Assembly: GCF_038502225.1 (NCBI RefSeq)
Contig: NC_091391.1
Coordinates: forward strand, 3,223,228-3,287,227
DNA: 64,000 nucleotides
Reading direction: 5' to 3'
Origin: Cherax quadricarinatus
Taxonomy: Eukaryota > Arthropoda > Malacostraca > Decapoda > Parastacidae
The first letter of the stretch is position 1, and every line of letters begins with the position of its first letter. The notes under the pieces were generated by a model. It was given only the letters and a program-made list of their open reading frames with translations, ran no database searches and was not told the DNA's origin. A program made the translations under genes and the position numbers. Shown here in pieces: positions 33,601 to 45,589 of the stretch.

Positions 33601-36228
33601 GTGGGTTACCAGACACTGAAGGAAGGTGGTGGTGGGTTACCAGACGCTGAAGGAAGGTAAGGTTGTGGTGGGTCACGAGATACTGAAGGAAAGTGGTGGT
33701 GGGTTACCAGACACTGAAGGAAGGTGGTGGTGGGTTACCAGACACTGAAGGAAGGTGGTGGTGGGTTACCAGACGCTGAAGGAAGGTAAGGTGGTGGTGG
33801 GTCACCAGATACTGAAGGAAAGTGGTGGTGGGTTACCAGACACTGAAGGAAGGTGGTGGTGGGTTACCAGACACTGAAGGAAGGTGGTGGTGGGTTACCA
33901 GACGCTGAAGGAAGGTAAGGTGGTGGTGGGTCACCAGATACTGAAGGAAGGTGGTGGTGGGTTACCAGACACTGAAGGAAGGTGGTGGTGGGTTACCAGA
34001 CACTGAAGGAAGGTGGTGGTGGGTTACCAGACACTGAAGGAAGGTGGTGGTGGGATACCAGACACTGAAGGAAGGTGGTGGTGGGTTACCAGACACTGAA
34101 GGAAGGTGGTGGTGGGATACCAGACACTGAAGGAAGGTGGTGGTGGGTTACCAGACACTGAAAGAAGGTGGTGGTGGGTCACCAGACACTGAAGGAAGGC
34201 GGTGGTGGGTCACCAGACACTGAAGGAAGGTGGTGGTGGGATACCAGACACTGAAGGAAGGTGGTGATGGGTTACCAGACACTGAAGGAAGGTGGTGGTG
34301 GGTTACCAGACACTGAAGGAAGGTGGTGGTGGGTTACCAGACACTGAAGGATGGTGGTGGTGGGTTACCAGACACTGAAGGAAGGTGGTGGTGGGTTACC
34401 AGACACTGAAGGAAGGTGGTGGTGGGTCACCAGACACTGAAGGAAGGTGGTGGTGGGTTACCAGACACTGAAGGAAGGTGGTGGTGGGTCACCAGACACT
34501 GAAGGAAGGTGGTGGTGGGTTACCAGACACTGAAGGAAGGTGGTGGTGGGTTACCAGACACTGAAGGAAGGTGGTGGTGGGATACCAGACACTGAAGGAA
34601 GGTGGTGGTGGGTCACCAGACACTGAAGGAAGGTGGTGGTGGGTCACCAGACACTGAAGGAAGGTGGTGGTGGGTCACCAGACACTGAAGGAAGGTGGTG
34701 GTGGGTCACCAGACACTGAAGGAAGGTGGTGGTGGGTTACCAGACACTGAAGGAAGGTGGTGGTGGGATACCAGACACTGAAGGAAGGTGGTGGTGGGTT
34801 ACCAGACACTGAAGGAAGGTGGTGGTGGGATACCAGACACTGAAGGAAGGTGGTGGTGGGTTACCAGACACTGAAGGAAGGTGGTGGTGGGTTACCAGAC
34901 ATTGAAGGAAGGTGGTGGTGGGTTACTGGATACTGAAGGAAGGTGGTGGTGGGTTACCAGACACTGAAGGAAGGTGGTGGTGGGTTACCAGACATTGAAG
35001 GAAGGTGGTGGTGGGTTACTGGATACTGAAGGAAGGTGGTGGTGGGTTACCAGACACTGAAGGAAGGTGGTGGTGGGTTACCAGACACTGAAGGAAGGTG
35101 GTGGTGGGTTACCAGACACTGAAGGAAGGTGGTGGTGGGTTACCAGACACTGAAGGAAGGTGGTGGTGGGTTACCAGACACTGAAGAAAGGTGGTGGTGG
35201 GTTACCAGACACTGAAGGAAGGTGGTGGTGGGTTACCAGACACTGAAGGAAGGTGGTGGTGAGTCACCAGACACTGAAGGAAGGCGGTGGTGGGTCACCA
35301 GACACTGAAGGAAGGTGGTGGTGGGATACCAGACACTGAAGGAAGGTGGTTGTGGGTTACAAGACACTGAAGAAAGGTGGTGGTGGGTTACCAGACACTG
35401 AAGGAAGGTGGTGGTGGGTTACCAGACACTGAAGGATGGTGGTGGTGGGTTACCAGACACTGAAGGAAGGTGGTGGTGGATCACCAGACACTGAAGGAAG
35501 GTGGTGGTGGGTCACCAGACACCGAAGGAAGGTGGTGGTGGGTCACCAGACACCGAAGGAAGGTGGTGGTGGGTTACCAGACTCTGAAGGAAGGTGGTGG
35601 TGGGTCACCAGACACTGAAGGGAGGAGGTGGCGGGTTACCAGACACTGAAGGAAGGTAGTGGTGGGTCACCAGACACTGAAGGAAGGTGGTGGTGGGTCA
35701 CCAGACACTGAAGGAAGGTGGTGGTGGGTCTCCCAAACACTGAAGGAAGGTGATGGTGGGTCACCAGACACTGAAGGAAGGTGGTGGTGGGTCACCAGAC
35801 ACTGAAGGAAGGTGGTGGTGGGTCTCCCAAGCACTGAAGGAAGGTGATGGTGGGTTACCAGACACTGAAGGAAGGTAGTGGTGGGTCACCAGACACTGAA
35901 GGAAGGTAGTAGTGGGTCACCAGACACTGAAGGAAGGTGGTGGTGGGTCTCCCAAGCACTGAAGGAAGGTGATGGTGGGTTACCAGACACTGAAGGAAGG
36001 TAGTGGTGGGTTACTAGACACTGAAGGAAGGTGATGGTGGGTTACCAGACACTGAAGGAAGGTAGTGGTGGGTTACCAGACACTGAAGGAAGGTGATGGT
36101 GGGTCACCAGACACTGAAGGAAGGTAGTGGTGGGTCACCAGACACTGAAGGAAGGTGGTGGTGGGTCTCCCAAGCACTGAAGGAAGGTGATGGTGGGTTA
36201 CCAGACACTGAAGGAAGGTGGTGGTGGT
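30681..36228. repeat. Minisatellite, 31-bp unit, about 5.5 kb
   Basis: About 178 units with GGTGGTGGTGGGT and CACCAGACACTGAAGGAA. The first block has four G runs per unit and could form two-tetrad quadruplexes. Variants GGGTCACC, GGGTTACC and GGGATACC, and a longer unit with CGCTGAAGGAAGGTAAGG, are arranged in long blocks repeated three times (see findings). The right part (35600-36220) is more diverged, with a TCTCCCAAGCACTG variant. Confidence 0.95.
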
Positions 36229-36335
36229 GAGATAAGATTTCGTTCGGATTTTTAACCCGGGAGGGTTAGCCACCCAGGATAACCCAAGGAAGTCAGTGCG
36301 TCATCGACGACTGTCTGTCTTATTTCCATTGTGGT
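36229..36335. other. Short spacer
   Basis: Single-copy junction; nothing is recognised. Confidence 0.35.
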
Positions 36336-36339
36336 CCAC

Positions 36340-36520
36340 AATCTTGTCCCCCAGGATGCGACCCACACCAGTCCACTAACACCCAGGTACCTACTTGCTG
36401 CTAAGTGAACAGGAACACAGATGTAAGGTAACGCGTCGAAGTGCTTCTACCCAGCCGGGAATCGAACCCGGACCCTCCGGGCGTGAAGCGAGAGCATTGC
36501 CACCAGGCCAGGTGGAGGGT
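36340..36520 (-). mobile_element. tRNA-headed SINE, second head type
   Basis: On the minus strand the head carries a B-box-like GGGTTCGATTCCCGG (near 36460) and an A-box-like TGGTGGCAATG (near 36500). The same central domain follows (GGTACCTGGGTGTTAGTGG and GGGTCGCATCCTGGG). The LINE-like tail is absent from this copy. Confidence 0.75.
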
Positions 36521-36599
36521 GGACAGTCCTAGGAGAGGAGAACTAGGGGGTGCTAAACAAAGCAAAATAACAGGCGCTAAAGGGGGGGGGGACACGAAT

Positions 36600-36770
36600 G
36601 AAAAGGGGATAAGCCGGATCAGCCGGACTGTGGCTCGTACGTTGGACTGCGTGAGGCCAGCAGTAACAGCCTAGTTGATCAGGCCCTGATTCATCGGGAG
36701 GCCTGGTCATGGACCGGGCCACGGGGGCGTTGATCCCCGGAATAACCTCCAGGTAAGGTGAGATGACGAG
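36600..36770 (+). pseudogene. C-terminal tail of the Jockey/CR1-like LINE
   Basis: The plus strand reads GLREASSNSLVDQALIHREA, which matches the tail at 48115-48325 almost residue for residue. The 3' tail GGCCACGGGGGCGTTGATCC, shared with the SINEs, follows. Only the end of the element is present. Confidence 0.7.
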
Positions 36771-36954
36771 GAAGTAGATTAAAAGGGCAAGCAGGTGGGA
36801 AGGGAGAATGGGTAGTGGGAAGGAGATTAAGGGTGTGGGAGAGGAAGGGGATAAAGAGGATAGGGAAAGGGAGTTTAAGTGAAAAGACAGATAAAACGTC
36901 GTAAGGCAGATATGGAGGTGTTTAGTAATCGGTATTTCTCGTTTTACGTCTTTC

Positions 36955-37025
36955 TCTGCCTCCCTCCCTCCTTCCATCCCTTCTACCCTCCTTCCCTTCT
37001 GCCTTCCTTCCCTGCCTTCCTCCTA
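36955..37025. repeat. CCCTCCTTCC-type microsatellite
   Basis: A pyrimidine-rich imperfect simple repeat directly before a SINE head. Confidence 0.75.
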
Positions 37026-37210
37026 GGGTGTTACCATACTCGATTGCTAGCGCATTCAGCTCACACATAGAGGTCCGGAGATCGAATCTCCGGTACGGCT
37101 GGAAAATATTAGGACGTGTTTCCTTAAGACACCTGCTGTCCATGTTAACCCATCAGTAAAATAGGTACCTGGGTGTTAGTGGACTGGTGTGGGTCGCATC
37201 CTGGGTGTTA
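37026..37210 (+). mobile_element. tRNA-headed SINE, third head type, from which an array grew
   Basis: The head has B-box-like GAGATCGAATCTCCGG (near 37078). The central domain follows (CAGTAAAATAGGTACCTGGG, GTGTTAGTGGACTGG, GTGTGGGTCGCATCCTGGG). From there the last 32 bp are tandemly repeated for 3 kb, and the normal SINE tail never follows. Confidence 0.8.
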
Positions 37211-40160
37211 GTGGACTGAAGTGGGCGGCATCCTGGGTGTTAGTGGACTGGTGTGGATCACATCCTGGGTGTTAATGGACTGGTCTGGAAGGCATCCTGG
37301 GTGTTAGTGGACTGGTCTGGGTCGCATCCTGGGTGTTAGTTGACTGGTGTGGGTAGCATCCTGGGTGTTAGTGGACTGGTGTTGGTCACAACCTGGGTGT
37401 TAGTGGACTGGTCTGGGTCGCATCCTGGGTGTTAGTGGACTGGTGTGGGTGGCATCCTGGGTGTTAGTGGACTGGTCTGGGTCGCATCCTGGGTGTTAGT
37501 GGACTGGTGTGGGTGGCATCCTGGGTGTTAGTGGACTGGTGTGGGTGGCATCCTGGGTGTTAGTGGACTGGTCTGGGTCGCATCCTGGGTGTTAGTGGAC
37601 TGGTGTGGGTGGCATCCTGGGTGTTAGTGGACTGGTGTGGGTCACATCCTGGGTGTTAGTGGACTGGTGTGGGTGGCATCCTGGGTGTTAGTGGACTGGT
37701 GTGGGTCGCATCCTGGGTGTTAGTGGACTGGTGTGGGTGGCATCCTGGGTGTTAGTGGACTGGTGTGGGTGGCATCCTGGGTGTTAGTGGACTGTTGTGG
37801 GTGGCATCCTGGGTGTTAGTGGACTGGTGTGGGTCGCATCCTGGGTGTTAGTGGACTGGTGTGGGTGGCATCCTGGGTGTTAGTGGACTGGTGTGGGTCG
37901 CATCCTGGGTGTTAGTGGACTGGTGTGGGTGGCATCCTGGGTGTTAGTGGACTGGTGTGGGTCGCATCCTGGGTGTTAGTGGACTGGTGTGGGTGGCATC
38001 CTGGGTGTTAGTGGACTGGTGTGGGTCACATCCTGGGTGTTAGTGGACTGGTGTGGGTGGCATCCTGGGTGTTAGTGGACTGGTGTGGGTCGCATCCTGG
38101 GTGTTAGTGGACTGGTGTGGGTGGCATCCTGGGTGTTAGTGGACTGGTGTGGGTCACATCCTGGGTGTTAGTGGACTGGTGTGGGTGGCATCCTGGGTGT
38201 TAGTGGACTGGTGTGGGTCGCATCCTGGGTGTTAGTGGACTGGTGTGGGTGGCATCCTGGGTGTTAGTGGACTGGTGTGGGTCGCATCCTGGGTGTTAGT
38301 GGACTGGTGTGGGTGGCATCCTGGGTGTTAGTGGACTGGTGTGGGTCACATCCTGGGTGTTAGTGGACTGGTGTGGGTCGCATCCTGGGTGTTAGTGGAC
38401 TGGTGTGGGTGGCATCCTGGGTGTTAGTGGACTGGTGTGGGTCGCATCCTGGGTGTTAGTGGACTGGTGTGGGTGGCATCCTGGGTGTTAGTGGACTGGT
38501 GTGGGTCACATCCTGGGTGTTAGTGGACTGGTGTGGGTCGCATCCTGGGTGTTAGTGGACTGGTGTGGGTGGCATCCTGGGTGTTAGTGGACTGGTGTGG
38601 GTCGCATCCTGGGTGTTAGTGGACTGGTGTGGGTGGCATCCTGGGTGTTAGTGGACTGGTGTGGGTCACATTCTGGGTGTTAGTGGACTGGTGTGGGTGG
38701 CATCCTGGGTGTTAGTGGACTGGTGTGGGTCACATCCTGGGTGTTAGTGGACTGGTGTGGGTGGCATCCTGGGTGTTAGTGGACTGGTGTAGGTGACATC
38801 CTGGGTGTTAGTGGACTGGTGTGGGTCACATCCTGGGTGTTAGTGGACTGGTGTGGGTGACATCCTGGGTGTTAGTGGACTGGTGTGGGTGACATCCTGG
38901 GTGTTAGTGGACTGGTGTGGGTGGCATCCTGGGTGTTAGTGGACTGGTGTGGGTGGCATCCTGGGTGTTAGTGGACTGGTGTGGGTGGCATCCTGGGTGT
39001 TAGTGGACTGGTGTGGGTCACATCCTGGGTGTTAGTGGACTGGTGTGGGTCACATCCTGGGTGTTAGTGGACTGGTGTGGGTGGCATCCTGGGTGTTAGT
39101 GGACTGGTGTGGGTGGCATCCTGGGTGTTAGTGGACTGGTGTGGGTCACATCCTGGGTGTTAGTGGACTGGTGTTGGTGGCATCCTGGGTGTTAGTGGAC
39201 TGGTGTGGGTGGCATCCTGGGTGTTAGTGGACTGGTGTGGGTGGCATCCTGGGTGTTAGTGGACTGATGTGGGTGGCATCCTGGGTGTTAGTGGACTGAT
39301 GTGGGTGGCATCCTGGGTGTTAGTGGACTGGTGTGGGTGGCATCCTGAGTGTTAGTGGACTGGTGTGGGTCACATCCTGGGTGTTAGTGGACTGGTGTGG
39401 GTGGCATCCTGGGTGTTATTGGACTGATGTGGGTGGCATCCTGGGTGTTAGTGGACTGGTGTGGGTGGCATCCTGAGTGTTAGTGGACTGGTGTGGGTCA
39501 CATCCTGGGTGTTAGTGGACTGGTGTGGGGCACATCCTGGGTGTTAGTGGACTGGTGTGGGTCACATCCTGGGTGTTAGTGGACTGGTGTGGGTCACATC
39601 CTGGGTGTTAGTGGACTGGTGTGGGTGGCATCCTGAGTGTTAGTGGACTGGTGTGGGTCACATCCTGGGTGTTAGTGGACTGGTGTGGGTGGCATCCTGA
39701 GTGTTAGTGGACTGGTATGGATCACATCCTGGGTGTTAGTGGACTGGTGTGGGTCACATCCTGGGTGTTAGTGGACTGGTGTGGGTCACATCCTGGGTAT
39801 TAGTGGACTGGTGTGGGTCACATCCTGGGTGTTAGTGGACTGGTGTGGGTCACATCCTGGGTGTTAGTGGACTGGTGTGGGTGGCATCCTGAGTGTTAGT
39901 GGACTGGTGTGGGTCACATCCTGGGTGTTAGTGGACTGGTGTGGGTGGCATCCTGAGTGTTAGTGGACTGGTATGGGTGGCATCCTGGGTGTTAGTGGAC
40001 TGGTGTGGGTCACATCCTGGGTGTTAGTGGACTGGTGTGGGTCACATCCTGGGTATTAGTGGACTGGTGTGGGTCACATCCTGGGTGTTAGTGAACTGGT
40101 GTGGGTCACATCCTGGGTGTTAGTGGACTTGTGTGGGTCACATCCTGGGTGTTAGTGGAC
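37168..40160. repeat. 32-bp minisatellite derived from the SINE central domain
   Basis: About 94 units with GGGTGTTAGTGGACTGGTGT followed by GGGT(C/G)GCATCCT. The unit equals the SINE core segment just to its left. Subtypes GTGGC, GTCGC and GTCAC alternate, mostly as dimers, between 37680 and 38760. GTCAC and GAGTG-type variants dominate at the right end. Confidence 0.95.
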
Positions 40161-40164
40161 TACC

Positions 40165-40430
40165 CCAATACTGTACCACCACACTGTACCACTACACTGT
40201 ACCACCACACTGTACCACAACACTATACCACCACACTGTACCACTACACTGTACCACCACACTGTACCACAACACTATACCACCACACTGTACCACTACA
40301 CTGTACCACAATACTGTCCCACAATACTGTCCCACAACACTATACCACAATACTGTACCACAATACTGTACCACAACACTGTACCACAATACTGTACCAC
40401 AATACTGTACCACAATACTGCACCATAAGG
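40165..40430. repeat. Minisatellite, 13-bp unit
   Basis: About 20 units of CACACTGTACCAC type, drifting to CAATACTGTACCA on the right. Confidence 0.9.
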
Positions 40431-40617
40431 AACGAAGGCAGGGTAGGGATCGTAATAGGAGAGGTTGGAGGGAGGGGGTAAAGGAGGTTTTGTGTGCGAG
40501 GGGCTTGGACTTCCAGCAGGCATGCATGAGCGTGTTAAATAGGAGTCAATGGAGACAAATGGTTTTTATGACTTAAAGTGCTGTTGGAGTGTGAGCAAGG
40601 TAACACGAGGGATGCAG
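40431..40617. other. Short single-copy spacer
   Basis: No gene is recognised. Confidence 0.35.
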
Positions 40618-41944
40618 CGAGAGGGAGGCAGTGGGAGAGAGGCAGTGGGAGAGAGGTAGTGGGAGTGAGGTAGTGGGAGGGAAGTAGTGGGAGTGAGGTA
40701 GTGGGAGTGAGGTAGTGGGAGTGAGGTAGTGGGAGGGAAGTAGTGGGAGTGAGGTAGTGGGAGTGAGGTAGTGGGAGTGAGGTAGTGGGAAGGAAGTAGT
40801 GGGAGTGAGGTAGTGGGAGTGAGGTAGTGGGAGTGAGGTAGTGGGAGGGAAGTAGTGGGAGTGAGGTAGTGGGAGTGAGGTAGTGGGAGTGAGGTAGTGG
40901 GAAGGAAGTAGTGGGAGTGAGGTAGTGGGAGTGAGGTAGTGGGAGTGAGGTAGTGGGAGGGAAGTAGTGGGAGTGAGGTAGTGGGAGGTAGTGGGAGTGA
41001 GGTAGTGGGAGAGAAGTAGTGGGAGTTAGGTAGTGGGAGTGAGGTAGTGGGAGTTAGGTAGTGGGAGGGAAGTAGTGGGAGTGAGGTAGTGGGAGTGAGG
41101 TAGTGGGAGTGAGGTAGTGGGAAGGAAGTAGTGGGAGTGAGGTAGTGGGAGTGATGTAGTGGGAGTGAGGTAGTGGGAGTGAGGTAGTGGGAGGGAAGTA
41201 GTGGGAGTTAGGTAGTGGGAGTGAGGTAGTGGGAGTTAGGTAGTGGGAGGGAAGTAGTGGGAGTGAGGTAGTGGGAGTGAGGTAGTGGGAAGGAAGTAGT
41301 GGGAGTTATGTAGTGGGAGTGAGGTAGTGGGAGTTAGGTAGTGGGAGTGAGGTAGTGGGAGTTAGGTAGTGGGAGTGAGGTAGTGGGAGTTAGGTAGTGG
41401 GAGGTAATGGGAGTTGGGTAGTGGGAGTGAGGTAGTGGGAGTTAGGTAGTGGGAGGGAAGTAGTATGAGTGAGGTAGTGGGAGTGAGGTAGTGGGAAGGA
41501 AGTAGTGGGAGTTAGGTAGTGGGAGTGAGGTAGTGGGAGTTAGGTAGTGGGAGTGAGGTAGTGGGAGTGAGGTAGTGGGAAGGAAGTAGTGGGAGTTAGG
41601 TAGTGGGAGTGAGGTAGTGGGAGTTAGGTAGTGGGAGTGAGGTAGTGGGAGTGAGGTAGTGGGAAGGAAGTAATGGGAGTTAGGTAGTGGGAGTGAGGTA
41701 GTGGGAGTTAGGTAGTGGGAGTGAGGTAGTGGGAGTGAGGTAGTGGGAAGGAAGTAGTGGGAGTTAGGTAGTGGGAGTGAGGTAGTGGGAGTTAGGTAGT
41801 GGGAGTGAGGTAGTGGGAGTTAGGTAGTGGGAGTGAGGTAGTGGGAGTGAGGTAGTGGGAAGGAAGTAGTGGGAGTTAGGTAGTGGGAGTGAGGTAGTGG
41901 GAGTTAGGTAGTGGGAGTGAGGTAGTGGGAGTTAGGGAGTGGGA
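40618..41944. repeat. Minisatellite, 14-bp unit, left block
   Basis: About 95 units of GTGAGGTAGTGGGA, with GGGAAGTAGTGGGA and GTTAGGTAGTGGGA variants in a regular alternating pattern. It is interrupted by the putative solo LTR and resumes at 43148. Confidence 0.95.
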
Positions 41945-43147
41945 TGTTACAAAAAACGTGATTCTAAAAGCTTAGAGATCTCCAGGTAATACTAGAAAGG
42001 ACTGCCCTTCTAGCATCCAGCCTGTTACTGGGTTTTCCTAACAAGTAGTCAGTATCCTTGTCCAATTATCCATTAAAATTCAGTATTGTTTAATAGTGCT
42101 TTAGGATTACAACTGGTAGGCTACTAACTAGAAAAATTAAAATTTAATAAATTTATTTAGTAAATTGTCTAGAGGTATATTATCAAATTAAATTAATTAC
42201 AGCAATCACAATAAAATCAATCTCTCGAGTTCAATATTATTGTGCTGAAAGCACATATCACATTTATAATTCTTAAGTACTGTCAGGTACATTAACATTT
42301 AATAAGATATTACAAATATGTACAAGTGTGTATGTGTGTAAGTGCTCTTAAGTAGTTAGCTATGTCTCAAGCCTCGAATAAGACTTAAACAAGTGACTGA
42401 CAAAGTCCTCAAATAAACTAACTTCTTGACCGACTGGCAACCCGAACAGTCTGCTTGAACAACAAGAATGCTAAGCCCAATAGCAATGCAATATCAAGCG
42501 ACTGCGACACAGAATCAGGAACGGGGAAATAATATAACGACACTAAGTAGGGACCATCAGCAGATCCTCCACAAAAGTTACAAAACTCCCATAATACTGA
42601 ATCTATGTTCAACATAGGAAAAACTCGACTGTGACAATACACAGAAACCAGTACAAAATTAGGTCAGAAGCTATAGCCAAGGACCTGAGATGTTCAGAGT
42701 GTCTAAGTGACACACAACCTCAGTACAACGTCGAAAATCACTAAGTCTATACAATGTTCTGTGAACAGAGTTCTACAGAACTAACAAGAATAATGAGACA
42801 GACAATCTGTCCAACCACCAAGCGAGTCTAGAGCAGACTGAAAACTTGACGAGAGGTGAGGACACCCCCCCCCCTCGATCACGTGATAGCTCCGTGGACA
42901 ACTGCAGCTCAGAAGCCGGCAGTATAACGAGCGACAAGCGATAATTACAGTAGTTTGACAATCAAGACTAACTGAGCACATTTTATATACATCCTAACAA
43001 CATAAGCTACGTCAAATAACAATATAAGGCAATACATTTGCGATTTAGCTATTATCGCAAATATAAGCAATATAAAATTAAATGAAAAGGTAATATACAT
43101 TACATATATACATAATAATCATTGTAACCCATTCAGGGGTTGCAACA
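41945..43147. mobile_element. Probable solo LTR, 1203 bp, inside the 14-bp array
   Basis: The insertion starts TGTTACAA and ends TTGCAACA, the TG...CA ends expected of a long terminal repeat. TGGGA flanks it on both sides (41940-41944 and 43148-43152), consistent with a 5-bp target-site duplication, although the flank is repetitive. The interior is AT-rich with no long frame. On the minus strand there is a TATATAAAA box near 42980-42989 and AATAAA signals near 42150, so minus orientation is favoured. No internal retroviral genes are present. Confidence 0.65.
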
Positions 43148-44486
43148 TGGGAGTGAGGTAGTGGGAGGGAAGTAGTGGGAGTGAGGTAGTGGGAGTAAGG
43201 TAGTGGGAGTGAGGTAGTGGGATGGAAGTAGTGGGAGTGAGGTAGTGGGAGTGAGGTAGTGGGAGTGAGGTAGTGGGAGGGAAGTAGTGGGAGTGAGGTA
43301 GTGGGAGTGAGGTAGTAGGAGTGAGGTAGTGGGAGGGAAGTAGTGGGAGTGAGGCAGTGGGAGTGAGGTAGTGGGAGTGAGGTAGTGGGAGTGAGGTAGT
43401 GGGAGTGAGGTAGTGGGAGGGAAGTAGTGGGAGTTAGGTAGTGGGAGTGATGTAGTGGGAGGGAAGTAGTGGGAGTGATGTAGTGGGAGTGATGTAGTGG
43501 GAGTGAGGTAGTGGGAGTGAGGTAGTGGGAGTGAGGTAGTGGGAGGGAAGTAGTGGGAGTGAGGTAGTGGGAGTGAGGTAGTGGGAGTGAGGTAGTGGAA
43601 GGGAAGTAGTGGGAGTGAGGTAGTGGGAGTGAGGTAGTGGGAGTGAGGTAGTGGGAGGGAAGTAGTGGGAGTGATGTAGTGGGAGTGAGGTAGTGGGAGT
43701 GAGGTAGCTGGAGGGAAGTAGTGGGAGTGAGGCAGTGGGAGGGAGGTAGTGGGAGTAAGGCAGTGGGAGGGAAGTAGTGGGAGGTAGTGGGAGTGAGGTA
43801 GTGGGAGGGAAGTAGTGGGAGAGAGGTAGTGGGAGTGAGGTAGTGGGAGGGAAGTAGTGGGAGAGAGGTAGTGGGAGTGAGGTAGTGGGAGTGAGGCAGT
43901 GGGATGGAAGTAGTGGGAGAGAGGTAGTGGGAGTGAGGTAGTGGGAGTGAGGTAGTGGGAGTGAGACAGTGGGAGGGAAGAAGTGGGAGAGAGGTAGTGG
44001 GAGTGAGGTAGTGGGAGGGAAGTAGTGGGAGAGAGGTAGTGGGAGTGAGGTAGTGGGAGGGAAGTAGTGGGAGAGAGGTAGTGGGAGTGAGGTAGTGGGA
44101 GGGAAGTAGTGGGAGAGAGGTAGTGGGAGTGAGGTAGTGGGAGGGAAGTAGTGGGAGTGAGGTAGTGGGAGGGACGTAGTGGGAGTGAGGTAGTGGGAGT
44201 GAGGTAGTGGGAGTGAGGTAGTGGGAGTGAGGTAGTGGGAGTGAGGTAGTGGGAGTGAGGTAGTGGGAGTGAGGTAGTGGGAGTGAGGTAGTGGGAGTGA
44301 GGTAGTGGGAGGGAAGTAGTGGGAGTGAGGTAGTGGGAGTGAGGTAGTGGGAGTGAGGTAGTGGGAGTGAGGTAGTGGGAGGGAAGTAGTGGGAGTGAGG
44401 TAGTGGGAGTGAGGTAGTGGGAGTGAGGTAGTGGGAGTGAGGTAGTGGGAGTGAGGTAGTGGGAGTGAGGTAGTGGGAGGGAAGTA
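43148..44486. repeat. Minisatellite, 14-bp unit, right block
   Basis: About 95 units; the same unit as the left block, with a GAGAGGTAGTGGGA variant in the middle (43830-44130). Confidence 0.95.
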
Positions 44487-44685
44487 ATCTTAGGATGAGA
44501 AACAAGGCTCAATATTAATCAGTAACGTGGCGGAGATCCCACCTCCATCATCCCTGGTGATCCTCGTTGATGGAGGTAGTGGAGGAGGCGAGAAGGAAGA
44601 CTAAACTAGGGAGGGAGGATAGCAAGGAGAGAAAGTGTAGTGAAAGTAGGAAGGAGGGAGTCAGGGAGGAAAGATGTGGAAGTAT
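44487..44685. other. Single-copy spacer
   Basis: A purine-rich stretch with no recognised gene. Confidence 0.35.
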
Positions 44686-44935
44686 AAAGGGAGGGAAGGA
44701 GGAAGGAGGGAGGGAAGGAGGCAGGAGGGAGGGAAGGAGGCAGGAGGGAGGGAAGGAGGCAGGAGGGAGGGAAGGAGGCAGGAGGGAGGGAAGGAGGAAG
44801 GAATGATGGAGTACTGATTAACTAGATCCTTGCAGTATACTGCTTAATTAATCCCGGAGATTACTACCTCCAGAGGGAGGGAGGGAGGGAGGGACGGACG
44901 GACGGAGGGAAGTAGGGAGGGATGGAGGGAGAGCT
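44686..44935. repeat. GGGA-rich simple repeats, 19-bp unit and (GGGA)n
   Basis: About five 19-bp units with GAGGGAGGGAAGGAGGCAG (44700-44800), then a short unique piece, then GGGA/GGAC runs at 44873-44925. Confidence 0.85.
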
Positions 44936-45044
44936 AAGTAAATGTTATGTGTGTGTGTGCATTTACCAAGCTGTGTTTGCGGGGGTCGAGACTCAGCTCC
45001 TGGTCCTGCCTCCTAGACCACTATAAATGGCATCACTGACTTCT

Positions 45045-45240
45045 GACCTCTTTGGCCTTAACATATCTACTCTTGAAGCTGTGTAATGAGTTCGCCTCCA
45101 CCACCGCCTCATTCCACTTTTCACCTAGCCTCAGACTAAAGAAATACTTCCTAATATTCCCATAACTCATCTATGTCTTCAGCTTCCACCTGCGTCCCCT
45201 TGATCCTGGTTCTCTTAATCCACTCTATTTCTCTCAGGAT
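45045..45240 (-). pseudogene. C-terminal fragment of a CR1-like LINE protein
   Basis: The minus strand reads RTRIKGTQVEAEDIDEL, then after a frameshift KYFFSLRLGEKWNEAVVEAN and SLHSFKS. This resembles the RxxFFSxRVxxxWNxLPxxVVxAxSLxxFK tail common in CR1-like elements (family knowledge). It is clearly broken. Confidence 0.6.
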
Positions 45241-45247
45241 TTTCTAA

Positions 45248-45270
45248 CTGATCCAGGTTGGACCAAAACG
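45248..45270 (+). ncRNA. Possible second-type hammerhead-like stem module
   Basis: CTGATCC, AGGTT and GGACC followed by AAAACG. It parallels 51579-51606, where the 3' box is a clean GAAAC. Decayed here. Confidence 0.2.
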
Positions 45271-45589
45271 TTATAGAGTAGTGGAACAGTCTGCCGAGTA
45301 TGGTTACTGAAGCTAAAACCTTGGGTAGCTGCAAATTCTGGTTGTAAATACATGAGGGAGAGGGGTTGGATTTGAGTGGGTGTAGTTCTTGAGTTAACAG
45401 GGTTATCGAAGCTTATTCCTTGGGTAACATAGCTAATGGGTTGGGCCAATACTTTTCTTAGTGGATTTGGATTTAACACAGACCTGCCAAGTATGGGCCA
45501 AAAAGTTTGCTGCAGTGTTCCTCCTTGGACCTGACTAGCTTAGGCCAAGGTTGATAGACTGATAACATCATCTTCATTCCACTACTACT

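Noticed and set aside
30681..40160. CRISPR-like arrays (31-32 bp repeats)
   Set aside because: There are no distinct spacers; the units abut directly, and no cas genes or prokaryotic features exist in the window.
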